The position numbers and the translations under genes are program-made. A stretch of 64,000 nt of DNA from JANMDU01 sp031375105 (GTDB lineage: Bacteria > Pseudomonadota > Gammaproteobacteria > Burkholderiales > Burkholderiaceae_C). The notes under the pieces are model-generated. The model saw nothing but the letters and a program-made list of their open reading frames with translations, searched no databases and was not told the origin of the DNA. Below are positions 1 to 7,578 of this stretch, piece after piece (position 1 is the first letter of the stretch; each line of letters opens with the position of its first letter). The stretch covers positions 35,413 to 99,412 of the forward strand of contig JANMHJ010000016.1 in assembly GCA_031375105.1 (NCBI GenBank), written 5' to 3'.

Positions 1-49
1 CTACTATGAAAATAATAGCACTCTACGTAAATTCTATAACGGCTAACGG
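1..49 (+). repeat. Family A dispersed palindromic repeat, copy 1 (cut by window edge)
   Basis: The copy reads hairpin first: CTATGAAAATAATAGC, then an ACTCTACGTAAA core, then TTCTATAACGG. This matches the family layout of GCTAT...ATAGC arms, a TGCGCAG-like core and TTATAACGG. The left arm is at the window edge. It lies just downstream of the dehydratase stop codon, outside a gene. Confidence 0.7.
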
Positions 50-66
50 TATCTTTTCCTTATAAA

Positions 67-1017
67 TCAACCTGCCAACACCTTGGCAAACACATCCGTA
101 TCCACATTACCTCCGCAAAGCGTGGTGCCCACAATCTGCCCACACAACTGATCCTTCTGCTGCATCGCCGCCGCCAAAGAGGCAGCACCAGCGCCTTCGG
201 CCACGTTGTGTGTGGCCTTGAAAAGCAAGCGCATCGCTGCTTTGATTTCATCGTCCGTCACCGCGATCACATCAGCCGACTCACGGATGATCACATCCAG
301 CGCATCCTGATCTGGCACGCGGCAGGCCATGCCATCGGCAATCTGTGTGGTCACAGCTGCTTCTAGTTTTTTGCGCGCTTTGAAGGAATCCATATAGGCC
401 GTGGCATGGGCAGACACCACGCCAATCAGCTTGGTTTTCACGCCCGTGTGCGCGCGCGCCGCCGCTGCTGCGCAAAAGCCCGAGCCCATGCCAATCGGCA
501 CATACACCACATCCGGCTGCACAGCTTCAAACAGCTCCACCCAATACGTCATCACACCCAGCAGCAAATCGCGGTGATAAGACGGCACAAAATGCAGCCT
601 GCGCTCCACCGCCAATTTAGCCGCATGCTCACGAGATTCTTGAAACTCAGCGCCATGCTCGATCAGCTCCACGCCCAGCGAGAGCATTGCCGCATTCTTC
701 TCCCCCGAGTTGCCATGGGGCACCACGATGGTGGCTTTGATGCCATGCAACCGCGCTGCAAAGCCAATCGACTGCCCATGGTTGCCCCGCGTGGCCGAGA
801 TCACGCCTTGGGTCTGTGGCTCTCGCTTGCGCAGCGCATCAAAATAAGTCAAGCCGCCGCGCACTTTGAATGCGCCTACCGGCTGATGATTTTCATGTTT
901 AACCCACACCTTCGCGCCCAGCGCTTCGCTCAGTAGCGGCCATTCGAATTGCGGCGTCGGGCGCAGGCTGGTATAGACGCAATCTTGTGCGGTTTTGAAT
1001 TCGTCAGTGGTGAACAT
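67..1017 (-). CDS. PLP-dependent serine/threonine (or 3-hydroxyaspartate) dehydratase
   Basis: A 316-residue fold-type II PLP enzyme expected to deaminate L-threonine, L-serine or a 3-hydroxyaspartate to a 2-oxo acid. The cofactor lysine sits in GAFKVRGG (about residue 51), the substrate loop is SATRGNHGQS (about 74-83), and the C-terminal TLCGGNVD binds the PLP ring nitrogen. There is no regulatory ACT domain, so it is the short catabolic form rather than biosynthetic IlvA. It follows the MocR-divergent operon in the same orientation after an 88-bp gap, so it may have its own promoter. The exact substrate cannot be read from the sequence. Confidence 0.88.
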   Translation of the reverse strand: MFTTDEFKTAQDCVYTSLRPTPQFEWPLLSEALGAKVWVKHENHQPVGAFKVRGGLTYFDALRKREPQTQGVISATRGNHGQSIGFAARLHGIKATIVVPHGNSGEKNAAMLSLGVELIEHGAEFQESREHAAKLAVERRLHFVPSYHRDLLLGVMTYWVELFEAVQPDVVYVPIGMGSGFCAAAAARAHTGVKTKLIGVVSAHATAYMDSFKARKKLEAAVTTQIADGMACRVPDQDALDVIIRESADVIAVTDDEIKAAMRLLFKATHNVAEGAGAASLAAAMQQKDQLCGQIVGTTLCGGNVDTDVFAKVLAG

Positions 1018-1105
1018 ATTGGCTGTCTTCGTGTGATGATGAGCGTGATTGTTGGCAAGATTTGGCGTGAGTTGATTTATTGCGGCGCAAGGCTTGCCGT
1101 GACAT

Positions 1106-1513
1106 TTAAGGATAAAGAATCATTTGAGTACAACGGAAAAGCGCAATCGTTTTTCCAGACACTTGGCTGGTGACAACCGAATCCCACACTTGCGTGGTTT
1201 TTCCCATATGAATCGCGGTGGCGACGCACAATAGCAGTCCTTCTTTCGCAGTTCCTAAGTGATTGGACTTGAGTTCTAGCGTTGTGAAACTTCTCGCGTC
1301 TTCTGGGAGATTGGCAATGCATCCGTATCCTGCAGAAGTATCCGCCAAGCTAACAACCGTGCCTGCGTGCAAAAATCCGTTTGGAGCCATCAGTTCTTTG
1401 CGTACTTCAAGCAGCGACTCAAGCAATCCAACATCAGTGCGAGTTACCCGAATACCCAGATAGTCCGGCAAATACGTTTTGCCTAGCTGGTTGAAGTGAT
1501 CCGGTGTCAACAT
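1106..1513 (-). CDS. PaaI-family (hotdog fold) thioesterase
   Basis: A 135-residue hotdog thioesterase. The signature is GFLHAGTVVSLADTSAGYGC, in which the HAG turn and the acidic residue of the central helix are typical of PaaI/YbgC acyl-CoA thioesterases. The ATG at 1513 follows an AAAGG ribosome site. A longer upstream reading is antisense to a LysE remnant and gives an unnatural protein. It is the last gene of the large MocR-divergent operon, so it probably hydrolyses a CoA thioester made or met by that pathway. The substrate is unknown. Confidence 0.82.
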   Translation of the reverse strand: MLTPDHFNQLGKTYLPDYLGIRVTRTDVGLLESLLEVRKELMAPNGFLHAGTVVSLADTSAGYGCIANLPEDARSFTTLELKSNHLGTAKEGLLLCVATAIHMGKTTQVWDSVVTSQVSGKTIALFRCTQMILYP

Positions 1514-1596
1514 GACTTTACCTTTCGCTGAATGACTTGCTTGAATGGGTTGCTCAGAGGGTTGCATGGTTTTGCGTACTTCGCTGGGGATACGGC

Positions 1597-1857
1597 TTAC
1601 TTTTTTTCCGTCAATACAAGACGAACAGCCAAACCAGTCAACGCGGTCGCCATGAAGAAGCGCTGAGTACGCATCCAGAATGCGCTGCGGTTCAAAAATG
1701 CCGCAATACCCGCTTGCACACCCAGCACCGACACCCACCCAGCCACGCGCCCTTGGCACAGCGCACGCGAGACACAGTAAATCATGTTCGGCCCCGGCGT
1801 GAGCATGATGGCCAGCGCGGCCAGGCAATAGAAAAGTAATTCGATAGATGTCAACAT
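1597..1857 (-). pseudogene. LysE-family exporter remnant with internal deletion
   Basis: The first 55 or so residues are a normal LysE/RhtB N-terminus (MLTPGPNMIYCVSRAL, then GVQAGIAAF). They run directly into a normal LysE C-terminus (FWMRTQRFFMATALTGLAVR). Full-length members are about 200-210 residues; this one has 86, so roughly 115-120 residues of the transmembrane core are missing while the frame is kept. The ATG shares its first base with the TGA of the glyoxalase-like gene upstream, and AAGG precedes it. It may still be translated, but it cannot form the normal six-helix exporter. An intact LysE paralogue is at 6867-7469. Confidence 0.75.
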
Positions 1858-2564
1858 CACACGCCTTTCGATTCAAGTGTTACCAAGCCTTTGGGTGTTT
1901 GCAGTGTGGCGATCAGGTTGGGTGCACCAGCGGTGACTTTGACACTTTGTAAGCCAATCGCTTGATGCGCGGCTTGCAACTCGGTCGCACGGGGCGAGAC
2001 CATGTGCAGGCTTTGCAAGGCGATACCGCTGTCAAGCATGCTTTGCGCAGGATGCACAGCCACCGCCGGCGATTCGTTGGGTGCGCCCCATTGCAGCAGG
2101 GTGGGTAAGCCGCCATGAAACAACCGCTGCCCGTCACCCCGCACGGTGATCTGCCATTGCAGCAGGCCATTTGCCGTCATACGGCTGGCTTGCACTGCGG
2201 GGCCAAGGTCAATGCCGAGCGTTTGAAGAGCGCCGCAAGCTTTGCTCACATCGCTGGTATTGGCTACGAAGTGCACCAAGCGCGGGCTGATCTTGAGCGC
2301 ATCTTGCAAAACCTCAGAATCTAAGTCAAACCAGCGCTTACCCTTTATATTTCCTGCGCGAAGTGCTACTAAATTAATAGCAATGATTTCAAAATATGCA
2401 CGTGGGAAATTCACCGTGGCGATGCGAAACAGGCGGTTGTGCGTTCCAAACAGCGGATGCTCGCCGCCTGCTCCGGGTGTGATGCCAAGCGTGGCTTCAC
2501 ACCAATCCACGCCTTCTTGCAAAGTGCGTGCTGCGACGACGAGATGATCAAGCTGCGCGTTCAT
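1857..2564 (-). CDS. Glyoxalase-like (VOC superfamily) protein
   Basis: A 235-residue protein that begins MNAQLDHLVVAARTLQEG and continues with GVDWCEATLGITPG, a typical N-terminal beta-alpha-beta module of the Glyoxalase_3/VOC family. These proteins bind a metal and act on small electrophilic or aromatic substrates. The ATG at 2564 overlaps the TGA of the PhzF gene, showing translational coupling. A family A repeat at 2341-2383 is translated in frame as IIAINLVALRAGNIKG and adds an extra stretch after the first motif. The specific reaction is unknown. Confidence 0.75.
   Translation of the reverse strand: MNAQLDHLVVAARTLQEGVDWCEATLGITPGAGGEHPLFGTHNRLFRIATVNFPRAYFEIIAINLVALRAGNIKGKRWFDLDSEVLQDALKISPRLVHFVANTSDVSKACGALQTLGIDLGPAVQASRMTANGLLQWQITVRGDGQRLFHGGLPTLLQWGAPNESPAVAVHPAQSMLDSGIALQSLHMVSPRATELQAAHQAIGLQSVKVTAGAPNLIATLQTPKGLVTLESKGV
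2341..2383 (-). repeat. Family A repeat inside the glyoxalase-like gene
   Basis: The plus strand reads CCCTTTATATTT, CCTGCGCGAAGT and the hairpin GCTACTAAATTAATAGC (2365-2381). Read in the gene direction it is hairpin first and in frame, giving AINLVALRAGNIKG. This is the same frame used by the copies in glmU, the ROK kinase, BufC and thioredoxin. Confidence 0.85.
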
Positions 2565-3451
2565 CAGAGCAGCACTTGTCCGTCGATGCACGTGACGCTC
2601 ACGCCACCGATCCAAATATCAGCGCCTTCTTGGCTCACATGCACGCGCCCCGCGCGAGCCATCGCTGTGCCTTGCGCTGCCACATAACTCTTGGGCGCAA
2701 TGCCTGCGCCGATCAGCCATTGCGCGAGCGCGGCGTTGAGCGAACCCGTCACCGGATCTTCCGTCATGCCGTTGTTACCGGGGAAGAAGGCCCGCACTTC
2801 AAAGTGCGTGCTCAATCCTCCTTCAAACTGCGTGTCATCGCCAGCAATTTGAGCGCCCACCACGCCAACTTTTCCTCGCGAGCCCACCACGCCAATATCC
2901 AATCCCGCCAAAATTGCCGCATCCGGTTTGAGCGCCAATACTTGGCTTGCACTTTTCAGCATCACGCCCCGCCAATTCGGCCCGTTGTCACACCAAGCAT
3001 GCGCAACGATGTCGCTGCGAGCAACGCCTAGCCCGCGAGCAATCAGCAGAACATCCGCTTCATCCAGCGGCCCGCTTTTGAGCAAAGGCGGCGCAGCAAA
3101 AGCAAGGCGAAAGCCATCCCGCTTGATTCTCACCAAACCAATCCCGCATTCCTGCACAATGAACTCCCCCTTCGGCTTGCCACCCGCTTCTAGCCAAGCA
3201 TGGCAGGTGCCCAAAGTCGGATGTCCCGCAAACGGCAGCTCGCGCCCCGGGCAGAAAATGCGCACCTTGTAATCCGCGCTTGCATCAGTGGGCGGCAACA
3301 AAAATGTGCATTCACTCAAGTTCGTCCAGTTCGTGAAATGCTGCATCTGCTCAAGGCTCAAACCCGTGCCATCCAAGATCACAGCCAGCGGATTGCCTTT
3401 GTAGGCGACTTCAGTGAATACATCGACTTGTTTGAAATTACGTGGGGTCAT
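2564..3451 (-). CDS. PhzF-family isomerase/epimerase-like protein
   Basis: A 295-residue member of the PhzF family (diaminopimelate-epimerase fold). The N-terminus FKQVDVFTEVAYKGNPLAVI, the catalytic-glutamate motif NLSECTF (Glu47), the FAGHPTLGT loop and the C-terminal GMTEDPVTGSLN are all present. Known members isomerise a dihydro-aromatic acid; most homologues outside phenazine clusters have no assigned substrate, and no other phenazine genes are here. It sits between GST and the glyoxalase-like gene in a tightly packed operon, so it probably acts on the same amino-acid-derived metabolite. Confidence 0.88.
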   Translation of the reverse strand: MTPRNFKQVDVFTEVAYKGNPLAVILDGTGLSLEQMQHFTNWTNLSECTFLLPPTDASADYKVRIFCPGRELPFAGHPTLGTCHAWLEAGGKPKGEFIVQECGIGLVRIKRDGFRLAFAAPPLLKSGPLDEADVLLIARGLGVARSDIVAHAWCDNGPNWRGVMLKSASQVLALKPDAAILAGLDIGVVGSRGKVGVVGAQIAGDDTQFEGGLSTHFEVRAFFPGNNGMTEDPVTGSLNAALAQWLIGAGIAPKSYVAAQGTAMARAGRVHVSQEGADIWIGGVSVTCIDGQVLL

Positions 3452-3473
3452 TTTTTGTTCCTACAACTTGGAG

Positions 3474-4103
3474 TTAACTCAAAGCGAGATCGAGCACACC
3501 GGTGCTGGCTTCGTGCGAGAGCAGGGGTGCACACCAGCGCTCGATGTTGGGGTAACTCGGGCGAGGCTGTGGCAGCGCCCACCAGCGGTGAATCTCGCAA
3601 AGAATCGGAATGTCGGCCATCGTGAGCTGCTCGCCTGCCATGTAGCGATGTTGTTGCAGATGCGCTTCCAAAATTGCCAGCCAGCGCTCAGCCTTGCGCG
3701 TCGAGTCTTCAATGATGGCCATGCTGCGTTGCTCAGGCGTGGTGCGAAACCACTGCACAAATGCAGGCCCGGTGGCGCGGTTCAATTCAGATTGTTGCCA
3801 ATCCATCCAGCGTTCAGCAAGGAAGCGCTGCTGTGAATCGTTCGGGTAGAGCAAGCCATTTGAATGCTTCTCACACAAATAGCGCACGATCACATTACTT
3901 TCCCAAAGCGTGAAATCGCCATCTTGCAAAACAGGAATCATGGCATTGGGATTCATTTTTCGAAACTCAGGCGTATCAACCACACCAAAAGCAGCGGCCG
4001 CATCCACGCGCTCTATCGGCAGCTTCAAATACTGAGCCGTCCACTTCACCTTGCGCACATTGATGGAGCTGATGCGCCCCCAGAGTTTCAAGGCATGGCT
4101 CAT
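3474..4103 (-). CDS. Glutathione S-transferase family protein
   Basis: A 209-residue protein with an N-terminal thioredoxin-fold domain (GRISSINVRKVKW, then MIPVLQDGDFTLWESNVIVRYL, which carries the cis-Pro and the glutathione-binding Glu-Ser pair). A helical C-terminal domain follows (LTMADIPILCEIHRWW). The active-site position appears to be Ser. The ATG overlaps the TGA of the aminotransferase gene by four bases. Its place in the operon suggests conjugation or isomerisation of a reactive pathway intermediate; this is inference from context. Confidence 0.86.
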   Translation of the reverse strand: MSHALKLWGRISSINVRKVKWTAQYLKLPIERVDAAAAFGVVDTPEFRKMNPNAMIPVLQDGDFTLWESNVIVRYLCEKHSNGLLYPNDSQQRFLAERWMDWQQSELNRATGPAFVQWFRTTPEQRSMAIIEDSTRKAERWLAILEAHLQQHRYMAGEQLTMADIPILCEIHRWWALPQPRPSYPNIERWCAPLLSHEASTGVLDLALS

Positions 4104-5275
4104 ACAGCCAACGCCTCTTTAAGGGTTAGCGCGAGCGCTGCGATGCCAGTGTGAATTTGTTCCACGCTGGCAGTCACGAAGCTCAGACGCAGGGTGTTGT
4201 GCTGCGGGTTGTCTGCATAGAAGGCTGCGCCGGGCACGAAGGCGACGTTGCGCGCCACCGCTTTGGGCAGCAGATCAATCGCATTGATGTGTGCTGGCAA
4301 TTTGAGCCAAAGAAACATACCACCGCTGGGTTGATTCCACTGAATACCTGTGCCAGCCAGCTCGCGCTCCAGCGCGCAGAGCATGGCTTCGCATTGCGAC
4401 TTGTAGAGCGCGCGGATTGTGGGCACATGGCGATCAATGAAGCCGTCTTTCAACACCTCAGACACCATGCGTTGGTTGAAGCTCGGGGTGTGCAAATCGG
4501 CGGCTTGCTTGGCTTGCAACAGCTTTGGATACAAAGCTTTGGGTGCCACGAGAAAGCCCAAGCGCAAACCGGGTGCGAGCGTTTTGCTAAAGCTTCCCAT
4601 GTAGATGCAACCCTCGGGATTGCGAGCGGTGAGGGGTGCGGGCGGCGGGGTGTCAAACCACAAATCGCCGTAGGGGTTGTCTTCCACAATCGGCAAGCCG
4701 ATTTCTTTGGCCGTGCTGCTCAAAGCTGCGCGGCGCGCTTCGCTCATCGTGCGGCCGGTGGGGTTTTGAAAATTGGGGAGTACGTAGAGAAAGCGTGCGC
4801 CTGCTGATTTCGTTTTCAGATCATCAATATCAATGCCTTCTGCATCGCTGGCCACGCTCACAAATTTCGGCTCCATCGGCGTGAAGGCTTGCAGCGCGCC
4901 GAGATACGTGGGCGTTTCCACCAACACGCGAGAGTCTTTGTCGATCAAGATTTTGGCGATCAAATCAAGCGCTTGCTGACTGCCTGTGGTGATCAACACC
5001 TGATCTGGGTCAACTTCCCAAGGCAGGCTCTGGGCCACCCATTCGCGCAGTGCAGGGAAGCCTTCGCTTGCCGCATATTGCAGCGCCGCTTGGCCATCTT
5101 GGCTCAGCACCTTCGCGCAAGCAGCGGCAAACTCAGCAATCGGAAACGTCTTGGGCGAAGGCAGGCCACCTGCAAAACTGATGATGCCAGGCTTTTCCGT
5201 CACCTTCAAAATCTCGCGGATCACCGAGGGGTTCATCGCTGAAGCGCGTGCTGCTAGTTTCCAATGTGTTGTCAT
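4100..5275 (-). CDS. PLP-dependent aminotransferase (class I/II, 2-aminoadipate transaminase-like)
   Basis: A 391-residue fold-type I aminotransferase of the MocR/LysN subgroup without a DNA-binding domain. Visible motifs are ISFAGGLPSPKTFP near the start, TTGSQQALDLIAKIL, VEDNPYGDLWF (Asp/Tyr contacting PLP) and MGSFSKTLAPGLRLGF with the Schiff-base lysine at about residue 231. The start at 5275 follows GGAG; an upstream in-frame ATG at 5314 would overlap the cupin gene and lacks family sequence. As the central enzyme of the operon it probably deaminates the amino acid that the MocR regulator senses. Confidence 0.87.
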   Translation of the reverse strand: MTTHWKLAARASAMNPSVIREILKVTEKPGIISFAGGLPSPKTFPIAEFAAACAKVLSQDGQAALQYAASEGFPALREWVAQSLPWEVDPDQVLITTGSQQALDLIAKILIDKDSRVLVETPTYLGALQAFTPMEPKFVSVASDAEGIDIDDLKTKSAGARFLYVLPNFQNPTGRTMSEARRAALSSTAKEIGLPIVEDNPYGDLWFDTPPPAPLTARNPEGCIYMGSFSKTLAPGLRLGFLVAPKALYPKLLQAKQAADLHTPSFNQRMVSEVLKDGFIDRHVPTIRALYKSQCEAMLCALERELAGTGIQWNQPSGGMFLWLKLPAHINAIDLLPKAVARNVAFVPGAAFYADNPQHNTLRLSFVTASVEQIHTGIAALALTLKEALAV

Positions 5276-5277
5276 CT

Positions 5278-5613
5278 TTACTCTCCACCTTGTTTGCCGT
5301 AAAAAACCACCCAAGTCACAAAATCATCGCTGAAATTTTCAAAGCGATGGAGCGCGCCCGCTGCAACGAAAAACGCATCGCCTGCGGCAGCATCGAAGCG
5401 CTGATCGTTGATCACTAATTCGCCCACGCCGCGTTGAATGAAATACAGCTCATCCTGTGTGTGGGGCTGCTGCAAGTCTTCGCCTTTCGGTGCGTACACC
5501 TCGACACTCATCGTACCGCCGGCCATCATTGTGACGAAAGGCGTACCTTGCGGATACATGCTGGTGGGCGCGGCAGGTAAGCGCGCGAGGGCTTGGGCGA
5601 GGCTTGCTTTCAT
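5278..5613 (-). CDS. Small cupin-domain protein
   Basis: A 111-residue single-cupin protein. The first cupin motif is in PHTQDELYFIQRGVGELVIN (His and Glu metal ligands) and the second in GDAFFVAAGALHRFENF (His). Start 5613 is preceded by GGATT and lies 4 bp after the stop of the next gene upstream; two more upstream in-frame ATGs would overlap that gene. Cupins of this size are metal-dependent dioxygenases, isomerases or sugar-binding proteins, and the sequence does not decide between them. The aminotransferase gene starts 2 bp downstream. Confidence 0.75.
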   Translation of the reverse strand: MKASLAQALARLPAAPTSMYPQGTPFVTMMAGGTMSVEVYAPKGEDLQQPHTQDELYFIQRGVGELVINDQRFDAAAGDAFFVAAGALHRFENFSDDFVTWVVFYGKQGGE

Positions 5614-5617
5614 GGCT

Positions 5618-5947
5618 TTAATCCACGATAAATAAAGTTGCGCCCAGCGGCGAAGTGGAGCGATGCGGCTCAGCATTGTCGGCCACTTGGTAGCTCATGC
5701 CCACCTTGAGCGTGAACACGTGGCCATCTTTTAGCTCGGTGTGTAGCTCGCCTTCCAAGCAGAGCAAGATGTGCCCTTTGACGCACCAATGGTCTGACAC
5801 ATAGCCCGGCGTGTATTCCACCTTGCGCACGCGGATCTCGCCAAACTGCTGCGTTTGCCAAAAGGCTTGGCCCGCTTGCGCGGATTTTTCAACGCGCTCG
5901 ATCTGCTGCCAATCGGTGATGCCGAAAGGAATGTGGTGCATGTTCAT
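5618..5947 (-). CDS. DHCW-motif cupin fold protein
   Basis: A 109-residue cupin carrying the SDHWCVKGHILLCLEGEL segment that defines the DHCW-cupin group, followed by FTLKVGMSYQVADNAEPHRS. The function of the family is unknown. The ATG at 5947 overlaps the TGA of the EamA transporter gene by four bases. Two different cupins placed back to back between a transporter pair and an aminotransferase suggest successive steps, or metal-dependent chaperoning of one metabolite; that is inference. Confidence 0.85.
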   Translation of the reverse strand: MNMHHIPFGITDWQQIERVEKSAQAGQAFWQTQQFGEIRVRKVEYTPGYVSDHWCVKGHILLCLEGELHTELKDGHVFTLKVGMSYQVADNAEPHRSTSPLGATLFIVD

Positions 5948-6870
5948 TTGGCGGCTCCTTGCTCAACAGGCATTTTTTTGCCCACGTACACCGTCGCGAT
6001 CACGGCGATCGCGAACAGCAGGGTCATCATGTCAAGCTGTTCGCCAGCGAGGGGCACGGCGAACAGCAGGCTCAAGAAAGGTTGAATCAATTGAATTTGG
6101 CTCACGCGCACAGCGCCCAAAGCCAGCGCCCGATACCAAGCAAAAAAGCCGATCCACATCGAAAACAGCGCCACATAAGCAAAGCCCACCCAGCTCATCG
6201 CCGCAATCGCTGTCGGTTGGGTAGGCGCAAAGATCAGCGCCAGCGGCATGGTGAGGGGCAGGCAGCTCACGAGCACCCAGCAAATCACCTGTTCTGAGCC
6301 CAAGCGGGGTGTGAGCGCCGCGCCGCCGATGTAGCCCAGGGCTCCGGTGGTCATGGCGATGATCAGATAAATATTGGCTGCGCCCAAGTAAAAACCGCCG
6401 GTGGCTTGCCATTGCCGCCAGATCATGAAGATCAACACCAAACCGCTGCCCACCACTGCACAGGCCCAAAAGCCTTTTGAGGGGCGCTGCTTAAACCAAA
6501 GCGCTCCCAGCAGCGCGGTGGACAAAGGCAACAGCGCCGTGACGACAGCACCATGCGTGCTCGGCACGTAGCGCAGCGCGAGCGCGAGAAACAGCGGAAA
6601 GCCGATGATCACGCCAAAAGCCGTCATCGCCACCAGCGGCCATTCAGCCCGTGTCGGGATCTTCAAGTTGCCACGAGACCTTTGCCACAGCAGATACAGC
6701 AAAGACAGCACACCCGCCACCGCCGCCCGACCAAAGGTGACAAACCATGGCGAGAGCTGCGGCGCTTGCACACTGCCCACCGCAATGCGTGTGAACGGCA
6801 GCGTGGCAGCAAACAAGGTCACGCCGATCAAGCCCCAAAACAGAGCTTCTTTTTCCTTGCTGGCCGTCAT
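5944..6870 (-). CDS. DMT-superfamily EamA transporter
   Basis: A 308-residue inner-membrane protein with two EamA repeats and about ten hydrophobic helices (first repeat beginning ALFWGLIGVTLFAATLPFTR; second beginning about residue 155). Family members export amino acids or small metabolites. ATG 6870 overlaps the TGA of the LysE gene by four bases, which favours it over the in-frame ATG at 6885. It is the second exporter in the operon after LysE, so the pathway probably handles a compound the cell must also expel. Confidence 0.87.
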   Translation of the reverse strand: MTASKEKEALFWGLIGVTLFAATLPFTRIAVGSVQAPQLSPWFVTFGRAAVAGVLSLLYLLWQRSRGNLKIPTRAEWPLVAMTAFGVIIGFPLFLALALRYVPSTHGAVVTALLPLSTALLGALWFKQRPSKGFWACAVVGSGLVLIFMIWRQWQATGGFYLGAANIYLIIAMTTGALGYIGGAALTPRLGSEQVICWVLVSCLPLTMPLALIFAPTQPTAIAAMSWVGFAYVALFSMWIGFFAWYRALALGAVRVSQIQLIQPFLSLLFAVPLAGEQLDMMTLLFAIAVIATVYVGKKMPVEQGAAK

Positions 6871-7469
6871 ACCTTGAGCATCCAAACCGCAGTCAACACC
6901 AAGACCAGCGCCATGCAGCGGTTAAACCACAGCAAGCGATTGCCTTGCGCGAGCCAGCCGCGCAGCGCCGCGCCCACCATCGCGTAGGTGAGATTGCTGA
7001 AAAACGCAAAAGCCATCAGCGTGGGCAACACCACCATCAGCCGAGGCCCGAAATCCGGCTTACCTGCCAACCAGCCCGCCACCACAGACAGCGCAAACAT
7101 CCAAGCCTTGATGTTCACAAACTGCAAAGCCGCGATTTGCCAAAACGTCACATTCATCTTGGCCTCATCCGTCTGGGTCAGCGCGCCGCTGCGCGAGAGT
7201 TTGAGCGCAAGCCACAGCAAATAGGCGACGCCCACCGCCTTGACAGCCCACACCAGCGCAGGTGCCGCGATTAACAGCGCACCCAAGCCAAACGCGCAAA
7301 GTAACACCAACGCGCCCCAGCCCACAGGCACTGCGCAGACCAAGCGCATGGCACGCGCCAAGCCGTGGTTCGCGGCCATCGCTGCGATGAGCGTGGTGTT
7401 AGGCCCCGGCGAAAAGCTCAGGGCGGCACCTAAGGCGAGCAAGGCAGTGTATTCGGGCCAAGGCATCAT
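6867..7469 (-). CDS. LysE/RhtB-family amino-acid exporter
   Basis: A 200-residue protein with six hydrophobic segments. The diagnostic SFSPGPNTTLIAAMAANHG lies in the first 40 residues, and NIKAWMFALSVVAGW is the central conserved segment (about 115-130). It exports an amino acid or related metabolite using the proton gradient. ATGATG at 7469/7466 offers two starts. It is the first gene of the minus-strand operon and is divergent from the MocR regulator across a 109-bp spacer with repeated CAATACAG motifs, so it is probably controlled by that regulator. Confidence 0.88.
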   Translation of the reverse strand: MMPWPEYTALLALGAALSFSPGPNTTLIAAMAANHGLARAMRLVCAVPVGWGALVLLCAFGLGALLIAAPALVWAVKAVGVAYLLWLALKLSRSGALTQTDEAKMNVTFWQIAALQFVNIKAWMFALSVVAGWLAGKPDFGPRLMVVLPTLMAFAFFSNLTYAMVGAALRGWLAQGNRLLWFNRCMALVLVLTAVWMLKV

Positions 7470-7508
7470 GATGTGTTGATCTGTTTGAGAATTGAATGTA
7501 CATTAGAT

Positions 7509-7560
7509 GGCAATACAGTACCAATACAGTTAAGCAGTTCAGATCAGAATCTGTATTGCC
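7509..7560. promoter_or_regulatory. Candidate MocR operator between divergent promoters
   Basis: GGCAATACAG (7509-7518) is followed in direct repeat by CCAATACAG (7521-7529), and its exact inverse CTGTATTGCC lies at 7551-7560. A further GATACAG is at about 7570. Direct repeats with a third inverted half-site are usual for MocR/PdxR/GabR-type regulators. The spacer separates the LysE-led operon from the MocR gene, so the site could control both. Confidence 0.6.
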
Positions 7561-7578
7561 CATGACAGAGATACAGCC

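Noticed and set aside
1514..1876. N-terminal extension of the thioesterase frame
   Set aside because: It is an out-of-phase reading of the LysE remnant; the ATG at 1513 with AAAGG gives the normal family length.
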